A DNA stretch of 64,000 nt from Elusimicrobiota bacterium (GTDB lineage: Bacteria; Elusimicrobiota; Elusimicrobia; UBA1565; UBA9628): the NCBI GenBank assembly GCA_028868375.1, contig JAGWUP010000003.1:186001-250000 (forward strand), in the 5' to 3' direction. A program made the position numbers and the translations under genes. This document shows, piece after piece, positions 51,536 to 58,683 of this stretch. The notes under the pieces are model-generated. The model saw nothing but the letters and a program-made list of their open reading frames with translations. It was not told the origin of the DNA and did no database searches. Each line of letters begins with the position of its first letter. Position 1 is the first letter of the stretch.

Positions 51536-53011
51536 CTAGATTTTGCCGACGCAGCCCGGCGCCGTCGGCGCGTCCTCGGCCCCGATCCACGTCCGGAACA
51601 CTTTCTCGCACTCCGGATCCTTCAGCTTCTCGAATAAATAGTCGAAGACGTGCATGAAAATGTAGCAATAGGAATTGGTGGGCATCCGGCCCCAGATGCT
51701 GTTCTGGGTGGCCTGGTTGAGCACCGGGCAGATCCCGCAGTAGGGCTTGTAGACGCAGGTTTGGCAGAGCGGCTGCGACTCCATCGTCGAGGCGACGCAG
51801 CAGGCCTTGGTCGTCGGGTGGTCGACGATCTCGTTGTAGCCGTCCTTGGCCACGTCGCCCACGCGAAACATCCGGTCGCCCTCCGCGGCCAGCATCCTGC
51901 CCTCGTCGCAGGTGTAGATCTGGCCGTCGTAATCGTAGGAGACCTGCCCCAGGGTGGCGCCGCAGGGGGAGCGCAGGTCCACGTAGCCGGGATCCTGGTG
52001 CAGAAGGATCTTGCGCAGCAAGAGCGAGGCCGTGGACTCCTTGAAGCGGGCGCCGCGAAGATTGAGCTCCAGGATGTAATCGACCGCCTCGCGGTAGAAG
52101 GCGATGAACTCCTCGTCCCGATACCCGATGGTCTCCCAGCTGCGCCGGGCGAATCCCAGGTAGTGGAGGGGCCGCAGGAAGATCTCACGCAGGCCCAGCC
52201 TTGAATACTCGTCGACGATCGCGCGGGGATGGCTCAGGGAGCGCCGCGTCGTCGTCATCAGCGCACCGGTGGGCAAGCCCAAGGAGAGGATGCGCTCGAT
52301 CCAATGGGCGACGCTGGCGTGGCCGTTGCCGCCGAGGTAGATCCGGTTGTGATCGTGGACCGCGGGCGGGCCGTCGAAAGAGGTGCACATGGCCACGCCC
52401 AGATCGGAGAGCTCCTTGAGCTTGTCCTCGTCGAGCAGGGTGAAGTTGGAGACCAGGGCCAGCTTCAGGTTGCGCCGCTGCTCCTGCGCCTTCTTCCGGG
52501 AATAGCGGGCGATGAAGCGCACGACCTCCCAGTTGAGCAGGGGCTCTCCGCCCTGGAACTCGATGGTGAGGTCCGGATTGGGGCTTTCGAAGATGAAATC
52601 GACGACGCGGCGCGCCGTCTTCTGGGTCATGTCGAACTCGCGCCGCTTCTCTCCGACGACGCTGGAATGGCAGTAGACGCACTTGAGGTTGCAGCGCAGG
52701 GTGACGACGACGATATGGAGGTTGGGGCCCCGCCAGAGATAGGAGTTGTGGCTGGCGAACTTCGAGGCCAGGTCCTTGAGGTCGAGGTGCTTGCGCAAGA
52801 AGCCCTTGCTCTTGAGCTCGCGCCAGAGGGGCTGGCCCTCGCTCAGGCGGCCCTCCACGAAGCGCCGCAATTCGTCGGGCCCCAAATGCAGGTAATAGCC
52901 CCAATCGTTGGTGAGGAGGAAACCCTTGCCCAAGGGCCGGACGTAGAAGTCGCCCAGGGTCTCAAGCGAGGTCTTGGTCGGCAGCGGCACGGCGGCCGGG
53001 GAGGCGCTCAT
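51536..53011 (-). CDS. hxsB: HxsB-like radical SAM maturase (His-Xaa-Ser system)
   Basis: A 491-residue enzyme. The N-terminal 100 residues (KGFLLTNDWGYYLHLGPDEL) are typical of HxsB, and VVVTLRCNLKCVYCHSSVVG (Cys107, 111, 114) with TIEFQGGEPLLNWEVVRFIA is the radical SAM core. The SPASM region has SPCGATLGQVSYDYDGQIYT, CDEGRML, CCVAS and CQTCVYKPYCGICPVL, giving two auxiliary clusters. In the His-Xaa-Ser system HxsB is a maturase of a His-rich repeat protein. It overlaps the HxsD gene by one base, and the peptide gene follows 13 bases after its stop. Confidence 0.88.
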   Translation of the reverse strand: MSASPAAVPLPTKTSLETLGDFYVRPLGKGFLLTNDWGYYLHLGPDELRRFVEGRLSEGQPLWRELKSKGFLRKHLDLKDLASKFASHNSYLWRGPNLHIVVVTLRCNLKCVYCHSSVVGEKRREFDMTQKTARRVVDFIFESPNPDLTIEFQGGEPLLNWEVVRFIARYSRKKAQEQRRNLKLALVSNFTLLDEDKLKELSDLGVAMCTSFDGPPAVHDHNRIYLGGNGHASVAHWIERILSLGLPTGALMTTTRRSLSHPRAIVDEYSRLGLREIFLRPLHYLGFARRSWETIGYRDEEFIAFYREAVDYILELNLRGARFKESTASLLLRKILLHQDPGYVDLRSPCGATLGQVSYDYDGQIYTCDEGRMLAAEGDRMFRVGDVAKDGYNEIVDHPTTKACCVASTMESQPLCQTCVYKPYCGICPVLNQATQNSIWGRMPTNSYCYIFMHVFDYLFEKLKDPECEKVFRTWIGAEDAPTAPGCVGKI

Positions 53012-53343
53012 CAGGCCCGCTGGCGCCTGGCCGCGAAAAGGGCCTGGGTGACGATGGCGTCCCTGACCTTCTTGTTGCGCTTGGCCACCATCCAGCGCAG
53101 GGTCTGGCTCAGCATCTCGTTGTGGAACTCCCCCGCCAGGGACTCCAAGCCCTCCGCTCCCAGCGGCCGCTTGCCGCGCAAAGTGACCAGCAGCCCGCCG
53201 CGGCTGGATTGGACGTAGGCGTAGCAGCGGTCCGTCATGACGAGGGCGGCTCCGTAAAGCGCTTCCTTGTGATAGGCCCTGCCGGAGAAGCGGAACGCGA
53301 TCTCGTTTTTTTGAATGTCGGCCTTAAAATCCATGCTGGGCAT
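53011..53343 (-). CDS. hxsD: HxsD-like protein (His-Xaa-Ser system)
   Basis: A 110-residue protein. AYHKEALYGAALVMTDRCYA, LLVTLRGKRPLG and LAGEFHNEMLSQTLRWMVA, followed by RDAIVTQALF, match HxsD, a small partner of HxsB that probably binds or presents the substrate. Two Met starts exist (53343 and 53334). It is co-translated with HxsB. The canonical HxsC and HxsA are not seen in this window. Confidence 0.82.
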   Translation of the reverse strand: MPSMDFKADIQKNEIAFRFSGRAYHKEALYGAALVMTDRCYAYVQSSRGGLLVTLRGKRPLGAEGLESLAGEFHNEMLSQTLRWMVAKRNKKVRDAIVTQALFAARRQRA

Positions 53344-53361
53344 TCCGGGTGGTTTGGAATC

Positions 53362-53979
53362 CTACAATAGAATCTCCCCTCGGACAAGGCGCCGGGCGAG
53401 GGCGGCGCCGGCCCCCAAGGATTCGCCCGCCGGCGCGCAGTGCAGCCAGAGGCCGGCGGGGCCGATCGTGACCGCGCTCAGGCGGCGCCGGCGCCAGGCC
53501 GGCTCGACCGCGGGCAGGCCGAAGGACAAGGGCAGCCGGAGGAAATCGGCGAGCAGGACGCGCTCGGACCACTCGAAGGTCGTGCGGACCGCGGCGCCGT
53601 CCCCGGGCCAGGGCTCGCGCGCCCAGATCGAGCGCAGGGGCGAGAGCTGCTCCAAGTCGCAGACGAGGGGCCGCAGGCCGCCGTCCCGCCGCAAGGCCGC
53701 GGCATCGGGCAGCAGGCGGTAGCGGGCCGGGCTCCAGCGCCCCGCCTGGCGCAGGAGCTCGACGCGCCGCTCCCTCCGCCAGCGCCGCAGCGCCGCCGGC
53801 GCCTTTATCCCGCGCCGCCCGAGCTCCGCCAGCAGGGCCGCGGGGCTTGCCCGCAACGCCATAGAGATCGGCCTGCCCGACCGCCAGCCGATGACGACCT
53901 CCAATCCTCCGGGAGCCCCGCGATGAACGCTGGCCACGGGCTTACTTGCGCCCGGCTCGAGCAAAACCTCCGCGGTCAT
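53362..53979 (-). CDS. Unknown protein in the RiPP-like operon
   Basis: A 205-residue soluble protein, Arg-rich in the middle (LRRWRRERRVELLRQAG) with strand-rich ends (VHRGAPGGLEVVIGWRSG, LSAVTIGPAGLWLHCAPAG). No motif recognised. The ATG overlaps the TPR gene stop by four bases and the HxsD gene begins 18 bases downstream, so it is part of the operon. It may be a substrate-recognition protein, but this is only a position-based guess. Confidence 0.6.
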   Translation of the reverse strand: MTAEVLLEPGASKPVASVHRGAPGGLEVVIGWRSGRPISMALRASPAALLAELGRRGIKAPAALRRWRRERRVELLRQAGRWSPARYRLLPDAAALRRDGGLRPLVCDLEQLSPLRSIWAREPWPGDGAAVRTTFEWSERVLLADFLRLPLSFGLPAVEPAWRRRRLSAVTIGPAGLWLHCAPAGESLGAGAALARRLVRGEILL

Positions 53980-54473
53980 CCCGCCTCCTGCGCGGCAAGG
54001 AGGCGCGAGAGCCGCGACAAGACGGGCCGATCAAGCCTTCCCGTCCTCGTCCGGCGGTAAGCGGCCATGAAGCGGTCGTGCTCCAGGATCAGCCTTGCCC
54101 CGAGCGGATGGCCCAGATGGCGCAGCGTCATCGCCAGGTCCAGCCAATCGTCAAGGTTGTCCGGAGCGAGAGCGATCGCGCGCAGGAAGGCGCGCTCCGC
54201 CTGGCGATAACTCCTGAGGCAATAGAAGACGTAGCCGGCCAGGGCCCACAGCTCCTCGCTGTTGGGCTCCAGCGCCAGCCAGCGCGGCAGGCGCCGCGCC
54301 AGGGCGCGGCCCAGGGAGGGTCTCTCGAAAATCGAGCGCGCCAAGAGCTCGAAGAGCGCATCGGCCCGGGTCAAGCGGTCCTGCGGCCTGTTGACGCGCC
54401 TGCTCGGCATGGCGAAGCCGGCCAGCTCCTCGAACTGTCGCCGGTAGGGCGGCGCGGCTGTCGCCCTAGCCAC
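53976..54473 (-). CDS. Small TPR-like protein
   Basis: About 165 residues. The central part (RWLALEPNSEELWALAGYVF, then SYRQAERAFLRAIALAPDNL) is two tetratricopeptide-like repeats, similar in style to the protein at 38975. The start is uncertain: a GTG at 54473 overlaps the upstream stop, an ATG lies at 54410. Cytosolic. It may dock the maturases or the peptide, inferred from the operon. Confidence 0.65.
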   Translation of the reverse strand: MARATAAPPYRRQFEELAGFAMPSRRVNRPQDRLTRADALFELLARSIFERPSLGRALARRLPRWLALEPNSEELWALAGYVFYCLRSYRQAERAFLRAIALAPDNLDDWLDLAMTLRHLGHPLGARLILEHDRFMAAYRRTRTGRLDRPVLSRLSRLLAAQEAG

Positions 54474-55440
54474 GGCCGAACTCGATAATGAAAGGGAATC
54501 TAGGCGCCCAATCCTCCAGCGGCAGGCGCAGGCGCCGCAGCGTGACAGCCCCCCGGCCGATCTCAAGCCGGCGCCCCTTCAGGCGCACGCGGCTGCCCCG
54601 CCGCAGAGCCTCGAGCAGCGGGTCGGGGCCGCTCCAAGGCTGAAGGCGGAAGACGTCATTATACTCAAGCTCGTCCCCGCGCAAGCGCCCATCGAAACCC
54701 AGAAAATCGCGCTCATAGAGGACCAGGAACGGCCCTGACGCGGCCGCGTCGATCTCCTTGACCAGGGCCGGCTCCAGGCGGTTAAGGCGGGCGCGCAGTC
54801 CCCCCGCCGCGGAGATGGTGGCGCGGCAGCGATAGCTGCAGGGCATGTGGTAGATGTAGCTGTAGCAGGTGTCCTTGAGGAATGGATTGCAGAGCCGATG
54901 GGCATGGCCTTGCGTGTTCTTGAAGGCCTCGTAGAGGTAGCTGTAGCGCGACCAGTTGTTCTTGCGCGCGAAGAAGCGCACGCAGCAGTCGGGGTAGCCG
55001 AGCAGCTCGCCGTAGCGCAAGGTGTCCGTGTAGGGCGTGTGGATGACGCGGCCCTTGACGATGAGGGGGTACCACATGCCGTGGCGCAAGAGCCGGGCGT
55101 GGCGCGAGACGTAGACGTGTATCTGCCCCTCGCGGCCGCCCAGGGGCGCGGCGTAGGCGACGGTGGAGGTCAGCCGATCCCTGCCCACGACGTCCCGCGG
55201 CACGTCCTCCAGGCGGACGTTGAGGAAGCGCACGTCGGGCAGGACCTTCAACCCGTAGCGCCGGCAGGCCCGCCTGAAGTCCTCCAGGCGCCCGGGCTCG
55301 ACCCAGTCGTCGAGCAGGGGCTTTAAGTCCAAGGCGGCGGCCATGTACTGCACCGCCATGATGCCGTGCCCGGAGGCCTGCTCGATCTCCCGGCAGAAGC
55401 GATAGGGCGCGCGCGCGGCCAGGCCCTCGCCCGCCGTCAT
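54466..55440 (-). CDS. CC-motif protein (DUF483-like), first of a pair
   Basis: A 324-residue soluble protein. LLGYPDCCVRFFARKNNWSR and HMPCSYRCRATISAAGG give a CC...CxxxC group that could bind a metal or iron-sulfur cluster; CNPFLKDTCYSYIYH adds two more. LLGxPxCCxxFF resembles a motif I associate with the DUF483 family. The paralogue immediately upstream shares both motifs. The ATG overlaps that gene by four bases. Function unknown. Confidence 0.65.
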   Translation of the reverse strand: MTAGEGLAARAPYRFCREIEQASGHGIMAVQYMAAALDLKPLLDDWVEPGRLEDFRRACRRYGLKVLPDVRFLNVRLEDVPRDVVGRDRLTSTVAYAAPLGGREGQIHVYVSRHARLLRHGMWYPLIVKGRVIHTPYTDTLRYGELLGYPDCCVRFFARKNNWSRYSYLYEAFKNTQGHAHRLCNPFLKDTCYSYIYHMPCSYRCRATISAAGGLRARLNRLEPALVKEIDAAASGPFLVLYERDFLGFDGRLRGDELEYNDVFRLQPWSGPDPLLEALRRGSRVRLKGRRLEIGRGAVTLRRLRLPLEDWAPRFPFIIEFGRG

Positions 55441-56546
55441 AGGGGGTCGTAGCGCAGCGCGCGTGGGCGCTGGGCGCTGGTCACGGGCGCCACGCCCGAA
55501 AAAAGGCGGGAATCGATTTTGATGGAAAGTCCGTCGCAAGCCCAACGCATGGGCCGGGAAAGCAGCTCGAGAGTCCAGGCGGCCGCCGCGGCGTCGATGC
55601 CGCGGCCCACGGCCAGCCAGCGCGCCGCGGCTCGGCGCGTCGCCTCGCAGGAAAACGAGCAGGGCAGCCAGGAGACCAGCCTCGCCCCGAAATAGCGCAG
55701 CAGCACGTTGCACTCGGGATGCCCGGACACCCGGGCCAGTTCGCGGCCTCTCTCATCCCTGCCTAGACGCGCGCCGGCCGTCTCGGCCGCCGCCTCGTAG
55801 ACCGGGTCTCCGATCAGCCGCTGCACGAACTGGCGCCGGAAGAAGTCCCGGCAGCAGGCGGGAAATCCAAGCAGCCGGCCAAGCTCCTCGTGTCCCGCAG
55901 CTCCCAGGCAAGCGGCGTAGAGGCGCCGGACCCGCTCGACGTCGCGCCTGCTGCGCGCCACGACCACGTGCGCCATGGCCTGCGGATCGTCGGCCCCGGC
56001 GCGCACGTGATGATCGGAAAAGCCCTCGAAGCGCTTGACGTAGAACACGGTCTCGGCATGCAAGCCCTCGCTTCTGGCGCGCGCCAGGAAGGGATCATCG
56101 GGCCGGACGTTGCGAAACATGATCCGTCGGACGCCGGCGGCGACCGTGGCGTACTCGAGCGCCTCGAAGAAGCGCAGAAGAGACGGCAAGCGCCGGCTCC
56201 AAAGCTCTCCCTCCGTCGTCGATCGCCAGCGCAGGCCCGGCGCCCGAGCGGGCCTGACTCCCGCCGCGCGGTAGGCCAGGGCCAGGCAGTCCTTGACCCA
56301 GGCGCAGCGCGCGGGATCCCGGCGCAGCGCGGCGTTGAAATCCCCGATCGCCTCCCAGGGGCGATCAAGCTGGAGCTGGGCCAAGCCGCGCCAGGCGTAG
56401 GCGGGAGCGTGGGCGGGAAAGCGCTCGAGGACGGCGGAGAATTCCCGAATCGAGCCGGCGCAGCGGCCCCGCCGCAAGCTGGAGACGCCGCGGCTCAGGG
56501 AAGGAACTAACGGGACTAAAGCAGACGGCGCTAGGGCTGCCGGCAC
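55437..56546 (-). CDS. TPR plus CC-motif protein, second of the pair
   Basis: A 369-residue protein with a GTG start. The N-terminus (about 20-95) is TPR-like (SREFSAVLERF-type helices, YAWRGLAQLQLDRPWEAIGD). The C-terminal half has LLGFPACCRDFFRRQF and WLPCSFSCEATRRAAARW, the same two cysteine motifs as its neighbour. It is the first gene of the long minus operon; a perfect TATAAT lies eight bases upstream. Role unknown; both proteins could share a cofactor. Confidence 0.65.
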   Translation of the reverse strand: MPAALAPSALVPLVPSLSRGVSSLRRGRCAGSIREFSAVLERFPAHAPAYAWRGLAQLQLDRPWEAIGDFNAALRRDPARCAWVKDCLALAYRAAGVRPARAPGLRWRSTTEGELWSRRLPSLLRFFEALEYATVAAGVRRIMFRNVRPDDPFLARARSEGLHAETVFYVKRFEGFSDHHVRAGADDPQAMAHVVVARSRRDVERVRRLYAACLGAAGHEELGRLLGFPACCRDFFRRQFVQRLIGDPVYEAAAETAGARLGRDERGRELARVSGHPECNVLLRYFGARLVSWLPCSFSCEATRRAAARWLAVGRGIDAAAAAWTLELLSRPMRWACDGLSIKIDSRLFSGVAPVTSAQRPRALRYDPL

Positions 56547-56560
56547 GGGCCAGCATTATA
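56547..56560 (-). promoter_or_regulatory. TATAAT eight bases before the GTG of the operon's first gene
   Basis: Minus-strand TATAAT (56560-56555), then eight bases and the GTG at 56546. The predicted leader is two bases. It would drive the whole operon down to 44200. The -35 region lies within the end of the neighbouring gene and is weak. Confidence 0.5.
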
Positions 56561-56563
56561 CAA

Positions 56564-57217
56564 CTACTGCTGCAGGCAGCAGTACATGAAGCCGTTGAGG
56601 CCGCCGGGGCCGGCCTGGATCGAGTCCCCCGCCCAAATCCCGGTCGTGTAGGTGGCGTAGTAGCCCGAGGCGCAGTAGGAGCGGCCGCCGAAATACGTAA
56701 GCTGGTAGCAGCCCGCCCCGTTCGCCTCGGCGCTGCGCACGGCGCCGTTGCCCACGTCGAGCCGCGAGGAGGCGGACCAGGCGCCGACGGCCAAGCGCCC
56801 CCCCGTGAAACGCATCACCCCCGATCCGTCGTAGAAAATGGAGTCGGCCGTGTACTGGTAGACATGACCTCTGGGCCCATACCAGCTCGGCATGATGTAC
56901 ATCCAATCGTTGGGGCCGCCGTTGCCGTCGTTCTCGGTCATGTACATATAGTGGTAGCCGCCCGAGCTGTAGCCGTAGAGCAGGCCGCCCATGCCCCCGA
57001 AGCGGATGTTGCCGTTGACGTCGAGCATCTGCTGGGGGCTGCTCGTATGGACGCCGACGTAGCCGCTGTCTCGCGCCAGCATGGTCTGTCCGGTCGTGAT
57101 CATCTTGGTGTAGATGCCGGAGGGCGCGGGATAATAGGTCGTCAGCGTCACGCTCTCCGAGGCCAGGTCCTGCGCGCACAGGCAGCAGAGCAGCCCCACC
57201 AGCCCCGCCCGCAGCAT
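56564..57217 (-). CDS. Secreted protein with tail-fibre-like repeats
   Basis: About 217 residues. A short signal (MLRAGLVGLLCCLCAQDLA), then SVTLTTYYPAPSGIYTKM, a start I associate with abundant secreted proteins of Elusimicrobiota, then GVHTSSPQQMLDVNGNIRFG, which resembles the repeat of phage tail-fibre and autotransporter-like proteins, and a Tyr/Gly-rich tail with GCYQLTYFGGRSYCASGYY and YCCLQQ. Probably exported and surface-associated. The Met at 57217 is chosen because the signal follows it directly. Confidence 0.7.
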   Translation of the reverse strand: MLRAGLVGLLCCLCAQDLASESVTLTTYYPAPSGIYTKMITTGQTMLARDSGYVGVHTSSPQQMLDVNGNIRFGGMGGLLYGYSSGGYHYMYMTENDGNGGPNDWMYIMPSWYGPRGHVYQYTADSIFYDGSGVMRFTGGRLAVGAWSASSRLDVGNGAVRSAEANGAGCYQLTYFGGRSYCASGYYATYTTGIWAGDSIQAGPGGLNGFMYCCLQQ

Positions 57218-57273
57218 GGACTTGCTCAGACGAATGTGCACGTTGATGTTTAAATCTGACACGGCTAATCTCG

Positions 57274-57301
57274 AGTATAGCAGGCGGCCCCGCCTTGTCA
57301 A
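57274..57301 (-). promoter_or_regulatory. TTGACA-16-TATACT promoter
   Basis: Minus-strand TTGACA (57301-57296), a 16-base spacer and TATACT (57279-57274). Transcription would start near 57267 and give a leader of about 50 bases before the Met at 57217. A perfect -35 and a five-of-six -10. Confidence 0.75.
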
Positions 57302-57311
57302 GACGGCAAAG

Positions 57312-57326
57312 TGGTAGAATCGGGCC
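57312..57326 (+). promoter_or_regulatory. Extended -10 TGG-TAGAAT, leaderless aminotransferase gene
   Basis: TGG-TAGAAT (57312-57320), then exactly six bases to the ATG at 57327. It is back-to-back with the minus-strand promoter, whose -35 lies 11 bases away. Confidence 0.62.
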
Positions 57327-58682
57327 ATGGGCGACCGCTATCCGGACAGCGCCGTCTTCTACCGGGCGCTGGACCGAGAACTGCCCCGGATCGTCCGCGG
57401 CGAGGGCTGCTGGCTCGTCGACGCGCGCGGCAAGCGCTACCTGGACGCCTGCGGCGGGGCCTTCGTCTGCAATCTGGGCCACGGCCTGTCCGAGCTTGCG
57501 CGCGCGGCCGCGGAGCAGTTGGAGAAGGTCGCCTACGTCAACGGCACGGCCTTCACCAGCGAGCCCGCCGAGGAGCTGGCCCGAGAGCTGGCCGCCCTGT
57601 CCCTGCCGGGCCTGGACAAGGCTTACTTCTTGTGCAGCGGCTCCGAGGCGGTCGAGGCGGCGCTGAAGCTGGCCAGGCAATATTGGGTCGAGCGCAAGAG
57701 GCCGAAAAAGATCAAGATCCTCGCTCGCAGCCCCGGCTATCACGGCAACACCCTGCTGGCCCTCTCGGCCTCGGCGCGGCCGCACTACAAGAAACTCTAC
57801 GGTCCCTGGCTGGTGCCGGTGCCCATGCTCCCGGCCCCCTACGCCTACCGCTGCGGCTGCGCCGGCCGTAAGGACTGCCCCGCCTGCTCGGGGTCGGCGC
57901 TCGAGCAGGTCCTATTAAAGGAAGGGCCGGAGACGGTGGCGGCCTTCATCGCCGAGCCCGTGGGGGGTTCCAGCACCGGCGCCTCCGTTCCGCGCCCCGA
58001 TTATTACCGCGCGATCCGCGAGATCTGCGACCGGCACGAAGTCCTCTTTATCGCCGACGAGGTGCTGACCGGCGCTGGCCGCACCGGCCGCTGGCTGGCG
58101 ATGGAGCATTACGCCCCGGCCCTGCCCGACATACTGACCATGGGCAAGGGCGTGTCGGGAGGCTACGCCCCGCTCTCGGTGCTGCTGAGCGGCCGCCGAA
58201 TCATCGACGCGATCGCCGAGGGCTCCGGGGCCTTCAAGCATGCCCAGACCTTCTCCCACGTCCCCTCGAGCTGCGCGGTGGGCCTGGCGGCCGTGCGCCA
58301 CATCAAGAAGAACGGCCTGGTCGCGCGGGCGGCCAGGACGGGGGAGCTCTTGCAGCGCAAGCTTTCCGCGCTCAAGGACCTGCCGGCGGTAGGCGACGTG
58401 CGCGGTCTAGGAATGCTGGCGGGCGTGGAATTCGTGGCGGATGCAAAGACCAAGCGCCCCTTCCCGCGCGCGCTGCGCTTCGCCGAGACCTTCACGGCCC
58501 GCGCGCTGGAAGCCGGGCTGGTGATCTGGCCGAACGTGGGGCAGGCCGACGGCGAGAACGGAGACCTCGCCATGATCGCTCCGCCCTTCATCATCACCGA
58601 AGCCGAGTTGGACGAGCTGGTCAGCCGCTTCTCGCAGGCCTTGCGCAGGACGTTGGACTCAATCTCGACGAAGGAGGCATGA
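57327..58682 (+). CDS. Class III PLP-dependent aminotransferase
   Basis: A 451-residue enzyme. GEGCWLVDARGKRYLDACGG starts the fold, LCSGSEAVEAALKLARQYW binds the cofactor phosphate, FIADEVLTGAGRTG holds the PLP Asp and LTMGKGVSGGYAPLS the Schiff-base Lys. An insert with CGCAGRKDCPAC could bind a metal. It likely removes a terminal amino group from an amino acid or amine, giving a semialdehyde for the next gene's dehydrogenase. First gene of a three-gene catabolic operon. Confidence 0.88.
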   Translation: MGDRYPDSAVFYRALDRELPRIVRGEGCWLVDARGKRYLDACGGAFVCNLGHGLSELARAAAEQLEKVAYVNGTAFTSEPAEELARELAALSLPGLDKAYFLCSGSEAVEAALKLARQYWVERKRPKKIKILARSPGYHGNTLLALSASARPHYKKLYGPWLVPVPMLPAPYAYRCGCAGRKDCPACSGSALEQVLLKEGPETVAAFIAEPVGGSSTGASVPRPDYYRAIREICDRHEVLFIADEVLTGAGRTGRWLAMEHYAPALPDILTMGKGVSGGYAPLSVLLSGRRIIDAIAEGSGAFKHAQTFSHVPSSCAVGLAAVRHIKKNGLVARAARTGELLQRKLSALKDLPAVGDVRGLGMLAGVEFVADAKTKRPFPRALRFAETFTARALEAGLVIWPNVGQADGENGDLAMIAPPFIITEAELDELVSRFSQALRRTLDSISTKEA

Positions 58683-58683
58683 C

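Noticed and set aside
56565-56584. Palindrome TACTGCTGC/GCAGCAGTA as a terminator
   Set aside because: It encodes the Tyr-Cys-Cys-Leu-Gln-Gln end of the secreted protein and has no T-run.
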